From positions 992,001 through 1,056,000 of the forward strand of contig NZ_UGQM01000001.1 in assembly GCF_900454025.1 (NCBI RefSeq): 64,000 bases of DNA, read 5' to 3'. The notes beneath the pieces were generated by a model. It was given only the letters and a program-made list of their open reading frames with translations. It was not told the origin of the DNA and did no database searches. A program made the position numbers and the translations under genes. Positions 55,095 through 63,831 of this stretch are shown piece by piece. How positions within the stretch are numbered: position 1 is the first letter of the stretch; each line of letters begins with the position of its first letter. Origin of the DNA: Mycolicibacterium gilvum (GTDB lineage: Bacteria; Actinomycetota; Actinomycetes; Mycobacteriales; Mycobacteriaceae).

Positions 55095-55676
55095 TCACCC
55101 GCCTGGCCAACGGTTGGCGAGCGGGGCCGGTGTCCAGTCGGGCCACAAGACCGAACCCACTGCGATGCCGGCAGTGAGCTGAGCGACGATGCGTGGACCC
55201 CGGATCGCGCTGTTGTCGTAGAACGTTGCCTCGTCCGCACGGTCGGCCGCGGTGGCGACCAGATCCCAGAGCCGTTGATAGCGCTGCCGGATCTTGGATT
55301 CGGGGACGTCATGGCCACCGGCCCGCACGCGATGTCGGACACGTTGCACGGCAAGGTCTTCCGGGATCAACACCGCGTGCAAGACGATCGTGTAGTCCGC
55401 GGCGTGGGCGATGTCGAGAAGTTCCAGTTTCGAGGGGTGGGAGAACACGGTCTCGGCGATGAAGGACTCGCCGAGTTCGATGAGCCGTGCGCGAGTGTTG
55501 GCGGCAATCCGCGCTGCCTCGTAGCTGTGCCCGGCGGGATCGTCGGGCCAGCGTCGCTTGGCGATCTCATCGGCGTTCACGAAGAAGCTGCGCGGCAGCA
55601 GCGGCGCGAGGGTCAGCTCGATGAACGTGGATTTGCCCGCGCCGTTGGATCCGACGACGAGGTCGAGGCGCTTCAC
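55095..55676 (-). CDS. Zeta-toxin-like P-loop kinase
   Basis: GTG 55676 (KRLDLVVGSNGAGKSTF) gives 193 residues; an open extension to 55772 is antitoxin overlap. Walker A is GSNGAGKST at residues 9-17. NADEIAKRRWP and GESFIAETVFSH follow as in zeta toxins and related small kinases, which phosphorylate UDP-N-acetylglucosamine or nucleotides. It lies 34 bases after the ParD-like antitoxin gene and is its likely toxin. Confidence 0.87.
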   Translation of the reverse strand: MKRLDLVVGSNGAGKSTFIELTLAPLLPRSFFVNADEIAKRRWPDDPAGHSYEAARIAANTRARLIELGESFIAETVFSHPSKLELLDIAHAADYTIVLHAVLIPEDLAVQRVRHRVRAGGHDVPESKIRQRYQRLWDLVATAADRADEATFYDNSAIRGPRIVAQLTAGIAVGSVLWPDWTPAPLANRWPGG

Positions 55677-55710
55677 GGTGCCGACGTCATGGCCGCAGCG
55701 AGAAGTTGCC

Positions 55711-56100
55711 TCACACGCCGCGGCCCAGCCGTACCGAACTGCCGTCCGGTGCGTACTGAACGATCTCGCCATCCTCGTCGAGCGCCACCGTGGTGACTCC
55801 TCGCGCGGCCAATACCGCGCCGTAATCGGCGCTCACGAGCCGTTCCTGGATCGCCGCGGAGATCTCGGCGTTGAAGACGACACCTTCCTCGTCGGTCAGA
55901 TCCCGGAGGGGAACATCGCCGGCAAGGGCAGCTTCGACCTTGCGGCGCGCCACGCTGTGCTGAGTGGAGACCGCGCGTCCGACCCGCGCCCAGTGGTCCA
56001 GCTGCTGTTTCGCCGACCTGCTCTGACGTGCGCCTTCGGCGGCGGCGCTGTCCATCAGATCCGCGGCGACCCTGGTCACACGGTCGGCCGTGTTGGACAT
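55711..56100 (-). CDS. ParD-like antitoxin of a type II toxin-antitoxin pair
   Basis: ATG 56100 behind GGAGGG gives 129 residues; a longer in-frame start at 56130 would include the ribosome site. The N-terminus NTADRVTRVAADLMDSAAAEGARQSRSAKQQLDHWARVGRAV is the ParD-like ribbon-helix-helix type antitoxin pattern. The tail (YAPDGSSVRLGRG) probably contacts the toxin. It is first in an antitoxin-toxin operon with the zeta-like gene. An inverted repeat lies just upstream. Confidence 0.85.
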   Translation of the reverse strand: MSNTADRVTRVAADLMDSAAAEGARQSRSAKQQLDHWARVGRAVSTQHSVARRKVEAALAGDVPLRDLTDEEGVVFNAEISAAIQERLVSADYGAVLAARGVTTVALDEDGEIVQYAPDGSSVRLGRGV

Positions 56101-56112
56101 GGAACCCTCCGC

Positions 56113-56148
56113 TGTAGCAATGTGATACACCTGCAGCAGAATGCTACA
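56113..56148 (-). promoter_or_regulatory. Inverted repeat before the ParD-like/zeta operon
   Basis: TGTAGCA at 56113-56119 pairs with TGCTACA at 56142-56148, perfect 7-bp arms 22 bases apart. They flank the expected promoter of the antitoxin gene. Two half-sites two helical turns apart fit an autoregulating antitoxin. Confidence 0.55.
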
Positions 56149-56209
56149 CCCTGGCCCGGCTGGCCGAGGCTAACCCGATCTCAGCGCCGCCGGTAGCCGC
56201 ATGTGCCGA

Positions 56210-56237
56210 CAATGTGTCGTAGGCGCCGTTTAGCCTT
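56210..56237 (+). promoter_or_regulatory. Conserved promoter block of membrane coiled-coil gene 2
   Basis: CAATGTGTCG at 56210-56219 and TTAGCCTT at 56230-56237 match 47987-48014 with the same spacing. The surrounding sequence differs, so these blocks are under selection or reflect a recent shared ancestor. Confidence 0.55.
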
Positions 56238-56360
56238 GGCAGAAAGCGCCGTCAGGGGGCGGCGCCGTAGGGCGGGGTGGGGACCTATGGCCAGGTATGA
56301 AGCTGACTGTCTGAGGTGTGTCGAGGAACGACGAGTCACCGAAGGCACGGTGATCTGCTG

Positions 56361-57164
56361 ATGAGCAAGAAAGGCTCGTCGGACGGCTCGAGCGTCGTCG
56401 GCGGCTTCATCTTCGTCGTGATCGTCCTCATCGCGATGGTCCCGAAGCCGGTCTGGATCACCCTGGGTATCGTCGCCGCGGCGGTGCTCGTGACCTGGAT
56501 CGTCTATCGCATCGTCGTGGCAGTGGAGGCACACCGCGCCGCCGAAGAAGAACGTGAACGCGTCGAACGCGCACAGCAGGCTGCCGCTCAGAAACGTGAG
56601 CGTGAAGAACGCGCGCGCAAGGCAAAGCAACGGCGCATCGACACCCTCGGCAAACAGAACGCAGCACGCGTGGAATCCACATTGAGCGCGGTCCAAAGGG
56701 TCAAGGCGTCCGAAGCAGCCCGCACGGGATGGCTCGGTGAGGTCGACTTCAGCGCCGACATCAAGAGCATCACGGAGAACTTCGAGAAAGCACACGCACT
56801 CCGGGCGGTGACGAGCAAGCTTTCGGCCCTGGACAAGCCCAACGCCGATGACAAGAAGATCTTGGACGAGGCGAAGACAGCGATAGCGGCCCTCGAAGGC
56901 GCCGCGATCGAGCGAGTAACACTGATCGAGAAGTGCGCCACCGAAGCGCAACTCATCGACAAAACGCTTCGGACGGAACGAGACGATGCGCGTATTGCCG
57001 CACAGCGCGCCGAGCTGCACGGAAAGTTGAGCGGAATGCTGTACGGCATCGAGGCGGCACCTCCCGCCGCTCCGAGCGATTCAGCGGCGGCCGCAGTAAT
57101 GGCGCGGGTGCAGGCATACCGGGAGATCAAGAGCCAGATCGAACGGGCCCGAGAGGACGGATGA
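56361..57164 (+). CDS. Membrane-anchored coiled-coil protein (paralogue 2)
   Basis: ATG 56361 gives 267 residues. Two hydrophobic segments (about 13-52, FIFVVIVLIAMVPKPVWITLGI) are followed by a Glu/Arg-rich coiled-coil and the same soluble domain as 48136-48960 (IDTLGKQNAARVES, KLSALDKPNADDKKIL, MLYGIEAAPPAAPSDSA). The N-terminal 12 residues and the linker differ most. It shares a promoter block with the paralogue. The function is unknown. Confidence 0.85.
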   Translation: MSKKGSSDGSSVVGGFIFVVIVLIAMVPKPVWITLGIVAAAVLVTWIVYRIVVAVEAHRAAEEERERVERAQQAAAQKREREERARKAKQRRIDTLGKQNAARVESTLSAVQRVKASEAARTGWLGEVDFSADIKSITENFEKAHALRAVTSKLSALDKPNADDKKILDEAKTAIAALEGAAIERVTLIEKCATEAQLIDKTLRTERDDARIAAQRAELHGKLSGMLYGIEAAPPAAPSDSAAAAVMARVQAYREIKSQIERAREDG

Positions 57165-57223
57165 GCGCGCGAGAGCGCCGCCAATCGACGCTTCGCCGAC
57201 CGTGAATTGTCATACCCCACTGA

Positions 57224-57234
57224 GATAATGGCTT
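57224..57234 (+). promoter_or_regulatory. Likely leaderless promoter of the 285-aa zinc-ribbon gene
   Basis: GATAAT at 57224-57229 lies six bases before GTG 57235, so transcription would start at the start codon. There is no ribosome site. No -35 box at the usual distance is seen, which is common in mycobacteria. Confidence 0.5.
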
Positions 57235-58092
57235 GTGTCGCAAACGATCCACCACCGCCTCCACGTCCTGGAAGCCGCCGACTGGAAGGCCGGCGTCATC
57301 ACGATCCTGGAGTCGGACTCGCCCTACCTGCCGTGGCGGTACGCCTTTGGTGAAGCCCGCCCGGGCGACTACGCGATGCTTGTGCTCGGCACCGACCCGG
57401 TCTCCGTCCTCACTGTGCTGGCCCGCATCGGCGACGACGGCGGCCTCGACACCGCCTTGCTGGACACGCGCCGGCATCGCGCCGACGTGGTCGACCTGGT
57501 CACCCTGGCGATGCTGCTCGACCTCGACGACGCCTTCACGACCTGGCGACTCGACGGCGCCGCCGCCGAACGGGTAATCCTTGCGTTGCACGAAAGCCCG
57601 GTCCACGGCCGACCCCGGAATCGGTGGGGCCACTCCTCGATGGTGGCGGCACGGAACCTGTTGGCCTTCAACGGGTACTGCCACGCCTGCGGAGACCCGA
57701 TCGACCTGCGCGGCGACGACGCCCGCGACAACATTCATGTCCACACTGCGGATCCGCTACTGCGCCCCGATCCGCCCTCGCCGTTTCGCGCCCCGGACGG
57801 TCCCGGCCGTCGACGACCCCACATGTCGTTGACCCGCGAGTCGGCCACCGACTGGCCGGCCCTGCTGTGCCGCTTCTGCCATCACGGCATGCGCGACGGC
57901 GGGTTCACCTCATTCGTCGCATTCCAGTTCGCCCAACACCCAGAATGCCCGCAGTGCGGGGGCGGACGCACCCAGCACATCGGGTACGGCATGCCCAACG
58001 ACCCCGAGGAATGGGGGCCCTGGTCTTACTTGGGTGGTTGTTGCCTGAAGGACGAGAAGTGGCACTGCACCTATTGCGGACACCGGTGGTGA
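57235..58092 (+). CDS. Hypothetical protein with four cysteine pairs, 285 aa
   Basis: GTG 57235 is the probable leaderless start. The N-terminal half has no recognised motif (HHRLHVLEAADWKAGVITIL). The second half has CHAC, CRFC, CPQC and CTYC pairs, enough for two zinc ribbons. The second ribbon spans about residues 235-285 and ends CTYCGHRW. It may bind nucleic acid, but I do not recognise the family. It precedes VapBC copy 2 by 82 bases. Confidence 0.78.
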   Translation: MSQTIHHRLHVLEAADWKAGVITILESDSPYLPWRYAFGEARPGDYAMLVLGTDPVSVLTVLARIGDDGGLDTALLDTRRHRADVVDLVTLAMLLDLDDAFTTWRLDGAAAERVILALHESPVHGRPRNRWGHSSMVAARNLLAFNGYCHACGDPIDLRGDDARDNIHVHTADPLLRPDPPSPFRAPDGPGRRRPHMSLTRESATDWPALLCRFCHHGMRDGGFTSFVAFQFAQHPECPQCGGGRTQHIGYGMPNDPEEWGPWSYLGGCCLKDEKWHCTYCGHRW

Positions 58093-58149
58093 TCGCACCC
58101 GTTCGTGCCCTGCGAAGGCCAGGGTGGTCAGCACGCCGCACCGATGAAT

Positions 58150-58174
58150 GGGATTAGATTGGTACCATAATCCC
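58150..58174 (+). promoter_or_regulatory. Operator/promoter of VapBC copy 2
   Basis: GGGATTA at 58150-58156 and TAATCCC at 58168-58174 form perfect 7-bp arms around TGGTACCA (58160-58167), itself a palindrome. TACCAT at 58163-58168 ends seven bases before ATG 58175, so the transcript is leaderless and the operator covers the -10 box. The VapB AbrB fold probably binds here. Confidence 0.65.
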
Positions 58175-58414
58175 ATGGAAGCTGTCATCGACTCGGGCGG
58201 TCGCATCGTCCTGCCCAAGCAACTACGAGATGCGTTGGGCTTAGTGCCTGGTTCGAAGGTTGACATCTCTGCTTACGGTGGCGGTCTGCAGGTGCTACCT
58301 GGTGGTCGGACCGCCCGGGTGGAGCGGGATGAGGACGGACGCCTGGTTGCCCGCGCGGAGACCGCTGTCACCGACGAGATGATGTTCTCCATCATCGATT
58401 CCGGTCGGCGGTGA
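58175..58414 (+). CDS. vapB: VapB antitoxin, AbrB/MazE-like (copy 2)
   Basis: The 79-residue protein is the close paralogue of 44719-44958, with VIDSGGRIVLPKQLRDALGL and TDEMMFSIIDSGRR. Its stop overlaps the toxin start by four bases (GTGA), tighter than the six-base gap of copy 1. It binds its own toxin and probably the palindrome before it. Confidence 0.93.
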   Translation: MEAVIDSGGRIVLPKQLRDALGLVPGSKVDISAYGGGLQVLPGGRTARVERDEDGRLVARAETAVTDEMMFSIIDSGRR

Positions 58415-58845
58415 CGACCGCGTCCGTCGCGGCAGTCGATACGAGCGTCGCGGTGCCACTGCTCGTCGCTTCGCATCAGAACCACGGCCCGGTCGCGAGG
58501 TGGGCGAAGGGGCGGGTACTCGGACTCAGCGGGCATGCGCTGGCCGAGACGTATGCGGTTCTCACGCGACTGCCCGGTGATGCCCGTGTCGCACCCGCCG
58601 ACGCCGCGATGCTGATCGACGAGAATTTCGCCGAGTCGTTCCCGCTCGGAGTTCGTGCTGCACGCGCCGCTCATCGCGAGTTCGCTCGACTGGGTATCGC
58701 CGGTGGCGCTACCTACGACGCATTGGTGGCGGTCGCAGCGCGCGAACGTGGCGCCGTCTTGTTCACCCGCGACGCACGTGCGCGGTGGACCTATGAAGCA
58801 CTCGGTGTCCGCACCGCGATTTTGGCCGACGACCTGCACTCCTGA
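58411..58845 (+). CDS. vapC: VapC toxin, PIN-domain ribonuclease (copy 2)
   Basis: The 144-residue protein starts GTG 58411, coupled to the antitoxin stop. PIN acidic residues lie in AVDTSVAVPLL (D10), HALAETYAVLTRLPGDAR, YDALVAVAARERG and FTRDARARW. All four catalytic positions are present. It is closely similar to 44965-45375 but has a longer C-terminus (ILADDLHS). Confidence 0.93.
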   Translation: MTTASVAAVDTSVAVPLLVASHQNHGPVARWAKGRVLGLSGHALAETYAVLTRLPGDARVAPADAAMLIDENFAESFPLGVRAARAAHREFARLGIAGGATYDALVAVAARERGAVLFTRDARARWTYEALGVRTAILADDLHS

Positions 58846-58909
58846 TCAATCCGCATTCTCGCGCTCGATTTCCCGAACACCTCAAGCCGCCACCTCGAAG
58901 CCGGTAAGC

Positions 58910-61134
58910 ATGATCCCTGTGCGCGCAGGTACATATGTGGGTCGGGTCGGCGGTCTCGCGGTCGCACTGGGAATCGGTGCCGCTGTCCTGGTCGGGGCAG
59001 GTGCGTCCGCGGCCGACGACGACACCGGGTCGTCGCAGTCCGAGACGTCCCAGTCCTTGAAGTCCGCGACCCAAGACTCGGACCCGGCACCAACCGGCAA
59101 TACCGCCGACGATTCGTCCGAGGAAGCCTCAGAGGCAGACTCCACCGCCGCGTCATCTGATGATGACACCGCTGCCGAGGAAACCACCGAGGAGGACACC
59201 GTCGTCGACGACTCCGACGCTGAGCTGGTCACCGAAGATGATGCGGCAGAGCAGGATCCGGACGAACCGAAGCCCTCCAAGGTCACCACCGCGCGGCTCA
59301 CCCGCACCACGGCCGTCGCCGAGGACACCGACCCCGAAGTCCCTGCCGCCCCCGCGGTCACCTCACTGCTCACCTCTGTCGCCGCCGCGGGCCGAGAGGC
59401 CACCCAGGAACCGTCCAGTGACCAGGCCGCCACCGCCGACGCCTCGCAGTACGAGATCCCGACCGACGTCGTCGTCACCGAATGGACCCCGCCGCTGGAA
59501 TGGCTCCAGCAGATCCCGCTGTTCGGCCGCTTCGTGATGACCCCACTGGTCGGTCTGCTGCACAACATCCCGCTCATCGGCGACGTCCTTCACCCCGTGT
59601 TCGGCTTCCCGATCGACCATGACGCCCCACCCGGAACACCGCGGGCGCGCAGCTTCCGCGTCACCTCCTTCGACGGCACCCGCATCTTCGTCAACTTCAT
59701 GCCCGCCAAGGGACTACAGGCCGGCGAGAGCGCGCCGACCATCCTCAACGGCCCCGGGGTGTCGCTGCCCGGATCCACCACGCTCGAACTCGACGTCGAC
59801 AGCCTGCTGCCCGACGACGTCATCGGCATCGGCGCGCACGCACCGCAGGCTACAACGTCGTCACCTGGGACCCGCGCGGCGAATGGCGCTCCGAAGGCCG
59901 GATGCAACTGCAGTCCCCGGACTTCGAGGGCCGCGACGTCTCGCACATCATCAGCTACCTCGCCACCCTCGACGAGGTGCAGACCGTCGGCGGCGACCCG
60001 AAGATCGGCATGGTCGGCGCCTCCTACGGCGGTGGCATCCAATTGTCCACCGCGACAATCGATCACCGTATCGATGCGATCGTTCCGACCATCGCGTGGA
60101 ACAGCCTGGCCCACTCCCTGTTCCCGAACGGCGCGGTCCGCAACGGGTGGGGGACCATCCTGAGCACGGCGCTGATCCTGACCTTGTCGCGGCCCAACGA
60201 GCGGGTGCTGCCGGCCACCATCGCCGGCGTACTGACCGGCAAGGTGCAGCAGTCCGACCTCGACATGTTCGAATCGCTGAACTTCGCCGACCGTCTCGCC
60301 AACATCACCGCGCCGACCCTGCTCGTCCAGGGCACCGTCGACACGCTGCTGCCGCTGTCGCAGGCCGACCTGAACGCCCGGGCGCTCCTCGCGGCCGGCA
60401 CCACGACGAAGGTGGTCTGGTACTGCGGCGGCCACGGCGCCTGCCTGAGCAGCGTCAACAACGGCGACCTCGTCGTCGACCGCACTTTGGACTGGCTCGA
60501 CCGCCACGTCAAGGGCGAGGACATCGACACCGGCGCCCAGTTCGAGTGGGTCGACCAGCACGGCGACTGGTACTCCTCGGACACCTACCCGGCGGCGCAG
60601 GACCCGACGCCGATCACCGCGCAGCGCTCCGAGGACCAGTCGATGCTGTACTTCCCGTTCGTCGGCGGCTCGGGGCCCAACCCGTCGATCATCACCCGCG
60701 GTCTGATCGCCACGCTGCTCGGCCTGCCGTCCGGGGCGCCCGCCGTCAACGCGGTGAACCTGACGGTGACCGCGCCCGACGACGCCGAGACCACGCACGT
60801 CGTCGGCGCCCCGGAGGTGACGCTGACCTATTCGGGCACCGGCACCGCCAAGCACGTCTGGGCGCAGATCGTCGACGACGAGACCGGACTCGTGCTCGGC
60901 AATCACACCACGCCCATTCCCGTCCAGCTCGACGGGCAGACCCACACCGTGACCGTCCCGCTGGAGCAGGTCGCGCACACGCTCGCGCCGGGGCAGACGC
61001 TGACGGTGCAGATCGTGACATCGTCCTTCGCTTTCCTGAACTTCTACTCCGGGGGCGCGATCACCATCGACGAGCTCAGCGTGCGACTGCCGACGCTGGC
61101 GGCCGGCGAGGCGTCGCAGACCGTCGCGGCGTAG
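58910..61134 (+). pseudogene. Secreted alpha/beta hydrolase (CocE/X-Pro-dipeptidase-like), frameshifted
   Basis: ATG 58910 opens a signal peptide (GLAVALGIGAAVLVGAGASAADDD), then an acidic Ser/Thr/Glu-rich linker of about 170 residues, then the hydrolase. Near 59840-59856 the frame shifts: the first frame loses sense after GIGAHAPQ, while GYNVVTWDPRGEW continues in another frame and runs to TAG at 61132-61134. The second part holds the nucleophile elbow GASYGG (near 60018), an acid in VQGTVDTLLP and a His in YCGGHGACL. Joined it would be about 740 residues. Either a real indel inactivates it or the sequence has an error there. A downstream ATG at 59902 could yield a truncated piece lacking the signal peptide. 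Confidence 0.8.
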
Positions 61135-61140
61135 AACGGG

Positions 61141-61158
61141 GCTCCCGGTTTCGGGAGC
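61141..61158 (+). terminator. Terminator-like hairpin after the hydrolase
   Basis: GCTCCCG-GTTT-CGGGAGC has perfect 7-bp GC-rich arms and a 4-base loop, starting seven bases after the stop. No T-tract follows. Confidence 0.65.
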
Positions 61159-61211
61159 AGGGACGCGGGGTAACTGACGTCGGTGTTGCGGCGGGACCTG
61201 GTCACCAGGAC

Positions 61212-62021
61212 ATGAGTTTCAAGGGCGCGGTCAACCGGGCCACCGGTAGCCGCACCGTGGAATGGATCGCGCGCGCCGGCTACCCCGTCAACGGTCTGCT
61301 GCATCTGCTGATCGCCTACATCATCGCGAGGATCGCGTTCGGCTTCGCCGGCGAAGCCGACCAGACCGGCGCGCTGGCCACCCTCGCCGAGCAGCGGGGC
61401 GGAGCGACGTCGCTGTGGGTCGTCGCTCTCGGACTCGTCGCACTCGCGATGTGGCGGCTCGCCGAGACGGTGGTGGGTCTGCATCCCGGCGAGCACAGCT
61501 ACGCCCACTTGCGCGACGCTCCACTCATCAACCGGCTCAAGGCCTTCGGGCTGGCACTGGTGTATCTGGCGCTGGCGTTCACCGCCGCGCAGTTCGCGCT
61601 CGGCGTGGGGAGAAAGGGCACCGAGCGGGCCGAGGGTCTGAGCGCCCGATTGATGCAGACCGGCGAGGGCAAGGCCGTCCTGGTGGCCATCGGCCTCGCC
61701 ATCGGCGCGTTCGGCGCCTACTTCGTCTACAAGGGTGCGTGGCGGAAGTTCTACGGCGACCTCACGGTGCCGGGTGGACGGCTGCTCACCGTCCTCGGTG
61801 TGTGTGGACACGTCGCCGAGGGCGTGGTGCTGATCGCGGCCGGACTGTCGGTGATCGGCGCGTCGTTCCTGCGTGACCCGAGCCGGGCCACCGGTCTGGA
61901 CGCCGCCGTCGAGGCGGTCGGGAGGGCGCAGTTCGGGCAGGTACTGCTGCTCGTGGCGGCGGCGGGGTTCGCCGCCTACGGGCTCTACCAGTTCGCGTTG
62001 ACGCGGTACTCGCGGATGTGA
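61212..62021 (+). CDS. DUF1206 integral membrane protein
   Basis: ATG 61212 gives 269 residues with six hydrophobic segments (for example GLLHLLIAYIIARIAFGFA, LWVVALGLVALAMW, GLALVYLALAFTAAQFAL, LVAIGLAIGAFGAYFVYKGA). The repeated pattern of three pairs, with ARAGYPVNGLLHLLIAY first, is the DUF1206 signature. The family function is unknown. It converges on the vapC gene at 62030 with only eight bases between. Confidence 0.9.
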   Translation: MSFKGAVNRATGSRTVEWIARAGYPVNGLLHLLIAYIIARIAFGFAGEADQTGALATLAEQRGGATSLWVVALGLVALAMWRLAETVVGLHPGEHSYAHLRDAPLINRLKAFGLALVYLALAFTAAQFALGVGRKGTERAEGLSARLMQTGEGKAVLVAIGLAIGAFGAYFVYKGAWRKFYGDLTVPGGRLLTVLGVCGHVAEGVVLIAAGLSVIGASFLRDPSRATGLDAAVEAVGRAQFGQVLLLVAAAGFAAYGLYQFALTRYSRM

Positions 62022-62029
62022 GTGCGGGG

Positions 62030-62443
62030 TCACCCCATTCGCAGCGCCTCGACTGGTTGTCCGGTGGTGCCGGCAATCAGGTCGAAGTCCTTGTCGAGGT
62101 GGAGGACGGTCAATCCGGCCTGCTCTGCTGTGGCGGCGACGAGTAGGTCGGGAATCGATGGTGCGCGGTGCTTGCCGCGGTCGGCGAGGGTGAGTTGTAC
62201 TTCCCGGGCGCGATCTTCGACGGTCGGTGTCATGTACTCGATGGGCATGAGTGTCAACGGCGGCGAAGCGACCTCGGAACGTGCCTGCTCCGCTGTGCGA
62301 AACGAATAGCCGATCTCAAGACGCGTGACCGTGCTGATGCGCACCAGCCCGCGGTCGATGCGCTCCATCCAGAGTTCGACGTCAGGTGACACAGCGAGCC
62401 GCGTGTATGCCGACTTGTCGATCAGCCATGGCCTCAGTGCCAC
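62030..62443 (-). CDS. vapC: VapC toxin, PIN-domain ribonuclease (third pair)
   Basis: The 137-residue protein starts at GTG 62443. PIN features are [39 protein letters not shown] and [12 protein letters not shown], with all acidic positions present. It overlaps its antitoxin by ten bases. It belongs to a different VapC subgroup from the two paralogous pairs at 44965 and 58411. Confidence 0.92.
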   Translation of the reverse strand: MALRPWLIDKSAYTRLAVSPDVELWMERIDRGLVRISTVTRLEIGYSFRTAEQARSEVASPPLTLMPIEYMTPTVEDRAREVQLTLADRGKHRAPSIPDLLVAATAEQAGLTVLHLDKDFDLIAGTTGQPVEALRMG

Positions 62444-62661
62444 GCGCCGTCCATCGCCTCGGGGTCGTCGAGGTCGGAGGCCGCAGCCGACGCGCGACGC
62501 AAATCGTCGATCGTCAACCGACCGCCGGAGTCGCTGCGCGGACGTTCGGCCTCGAAGCGCCGCCGGAGGTACTCCTGTCGCGATAAGCCCTGCGCCGCTG
62601 CGGCGGCATCGATATGCGCCACCGCTGCCTCCGACAGCCCTCGGATCAACACGTCAGCCAT
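62434..62661 (-). CDS. vapB: VapB antitoxin, ribbon-helix-helix type (third pair)
   Basis: ATG 62661 follows a canonical AGGAGG. The 75-residue protein begins [34 protein letters not shown], a FitA-like ribbon-helix-helix. The acidic C-terminus ([13 protein letters not shown]) should block the PIN site. The operator at 62676-62690 covers its -10 region. Confidence 0.9.
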   Translation of the reverse strand: MADVLIRGLSEAAVAHIDAAAAAQGLSRQEYLRRRFEAERPRSDSGGRLTIDDLRRASAAASDLDDPEAMDGAWH

Positions 62662-62675
62662 CCTATTGACCTCCT

Positions 62676-62693
62676 GATATCACAGATATCGTA
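62676..62693 (-). promoter_or_regulatory. Operator and -10 box of the third VapBC pair
   Basis: GATATC-ACA-GATATC at 62676-62690 is an inverted repeat with a three-base spacer. On the minus strand TACGAT (62693-62688) is a TANNNT -10 box overlapping one arm. Repressor binding would hide the promoter. Confidence 0.6.
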
Positions 62694-62750
62694 CGCCGTG
62701 ACAGGAGTGGCCGGGAGCGGCAATCGCCCGGATGGCGCACTGGGCCGAGC

Positions 62751-63728
62751 TCACTCCGGGTGAGCGTCGCGCCATGCCTGCCAGACCTCAGGGCGCAGCC
62801 GGCCGCGACCGGGAACCGGTAACCCTGCGGAGCGGGCCCAGGCGCGCACGTCGGCGGTGCTTGGGCTGTCCGTCGGAGCCTGCACGGCGACGTCGATGCG
62901 TACCGGCGAAATACGCTGCAGCGCAGCAGCTTCAGTGACCGCCCAGGCATGGGCGGCGGCCAGGAAGCGGTAGGTCCACTCTTCGGCCAGGGGGCGGGTC
63001 TCGCAGAACACGATCGGTACGCTGTGCCACCGGACCTGCAATTCGGCCAGCCCGTCGGCGACCACGGCGGGACGGACCCGGTCGAGTTTGAACAGTTGCG
63101 AGTAGCGGTCCTCGACAACGATCGCCGCCCGCGGCAGTGCCGCCAGATCGGCGACCTGATAGCGCAGCCGGCCGGTGGTCAGGCTGGTCACCAGATCGGC
63201 CAGGGATTTGCGTTCGACGCTGGCGACCAGCGCACCGTCGACCTCCAGGCCGTAATCACCGCACGGCAGGGGCCTGGGCACGGTGATGCTCTGCTGGGTG
63301 GCGAACCGGTAGGCGTACCGCTCGTGGGTGTCGACGAGGATGTGCAACTGCTCCAGGCCTTGAGCGCGCGCGGTGGGCGTGCGCACATTCGGGCGGGCCT
63401 GCTTACGGGTGCGCGGTGACTGCCAGAACACCGCGTCGCGGCCCCGTGCGGTGGTGAACACCACTTGGGAGCGGTTCTCGCGGCCCCGCTGGGCGATCAC
63501 GTCGATCGAGGCGCCCCGGCGTTGGCAGGACCGCAGCGGGATCCGTTCGACGATCTCCGGATCATCGGGCCATTCGTCAAGACCGACCGGGTGGCAGTAC
63601 AGGGCCTTGACCCGCGGCCAGGTGTCCGACGTGCGAAACAGCAGGTCGCCGCCGGGCTGCGGCAGGCGCATCAAATAGTGCAGCCGGGATCCGTCGTCGG
63701 GGTTCCGCGCGATCAGCAACTCCACCAC
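62751..63728 (-). CDS. ERCC4-family nuclease with Lsr2-like DNA-binding tail
   Basis: The 325-residue protein starts at GTG 63728. The ERCC4 nuclease domain (about 125-245) shows LVDTHERYAYRF, GDYGLEVDG and VASVERKSLADLV; the Glu-Arg-Lys-x3-Asp core of XPF-type nucleases is complete. The C-terminus VRAWARSAGLPVPGRGRLRP (about 290-312) matches the Lsr2/H-NS-like domain with its arginine loop that reads AT-rich minor grooves. It is likely a structure-specific nuclease directed to xenogeneic or AT-rich DNA; the fusion is read directly, the targeting is inference. Confidence 0.88.
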   Translation of the reverse strand: MVELLIARNPDDGSRLHYLMRLPQPGGDLLFRTSDTWPRVKALYCHPVGLDEWPDDPEIVERIPLRSCQRRGASIDVIAQRGRENRSQVVFTTARGRDAVFWQSPRTRKQARPNVRTPTARAQGLEQLHILVDTHERYAYRFATQQSITVPRPLPCGDYGLEVDGALVASVERKSLADLVTSLTTGRLRYQVADLAALPRAAIVVEDRYSQLFKLDRVRPAVVADGLAELQVRWHSVPIVFCETRPLAEEWTYRFLAAAHAWAVTEAAALQRISPVRIDVAVQAPTDSPSTADVRAWARSAGLPVPGRGRLRPEVWQAWRDAHPE

Positions 63729-63831
63729 GCCCCGAGTGTGCCCGGTGCGGCGGGGTGTGGCACGCGGTTCCCGACGGCTTTCTGGCGGGCGAGGGGCCTC
63801 GCAGCCGCTGCGCTGATCGGCAGCCTTGTCG

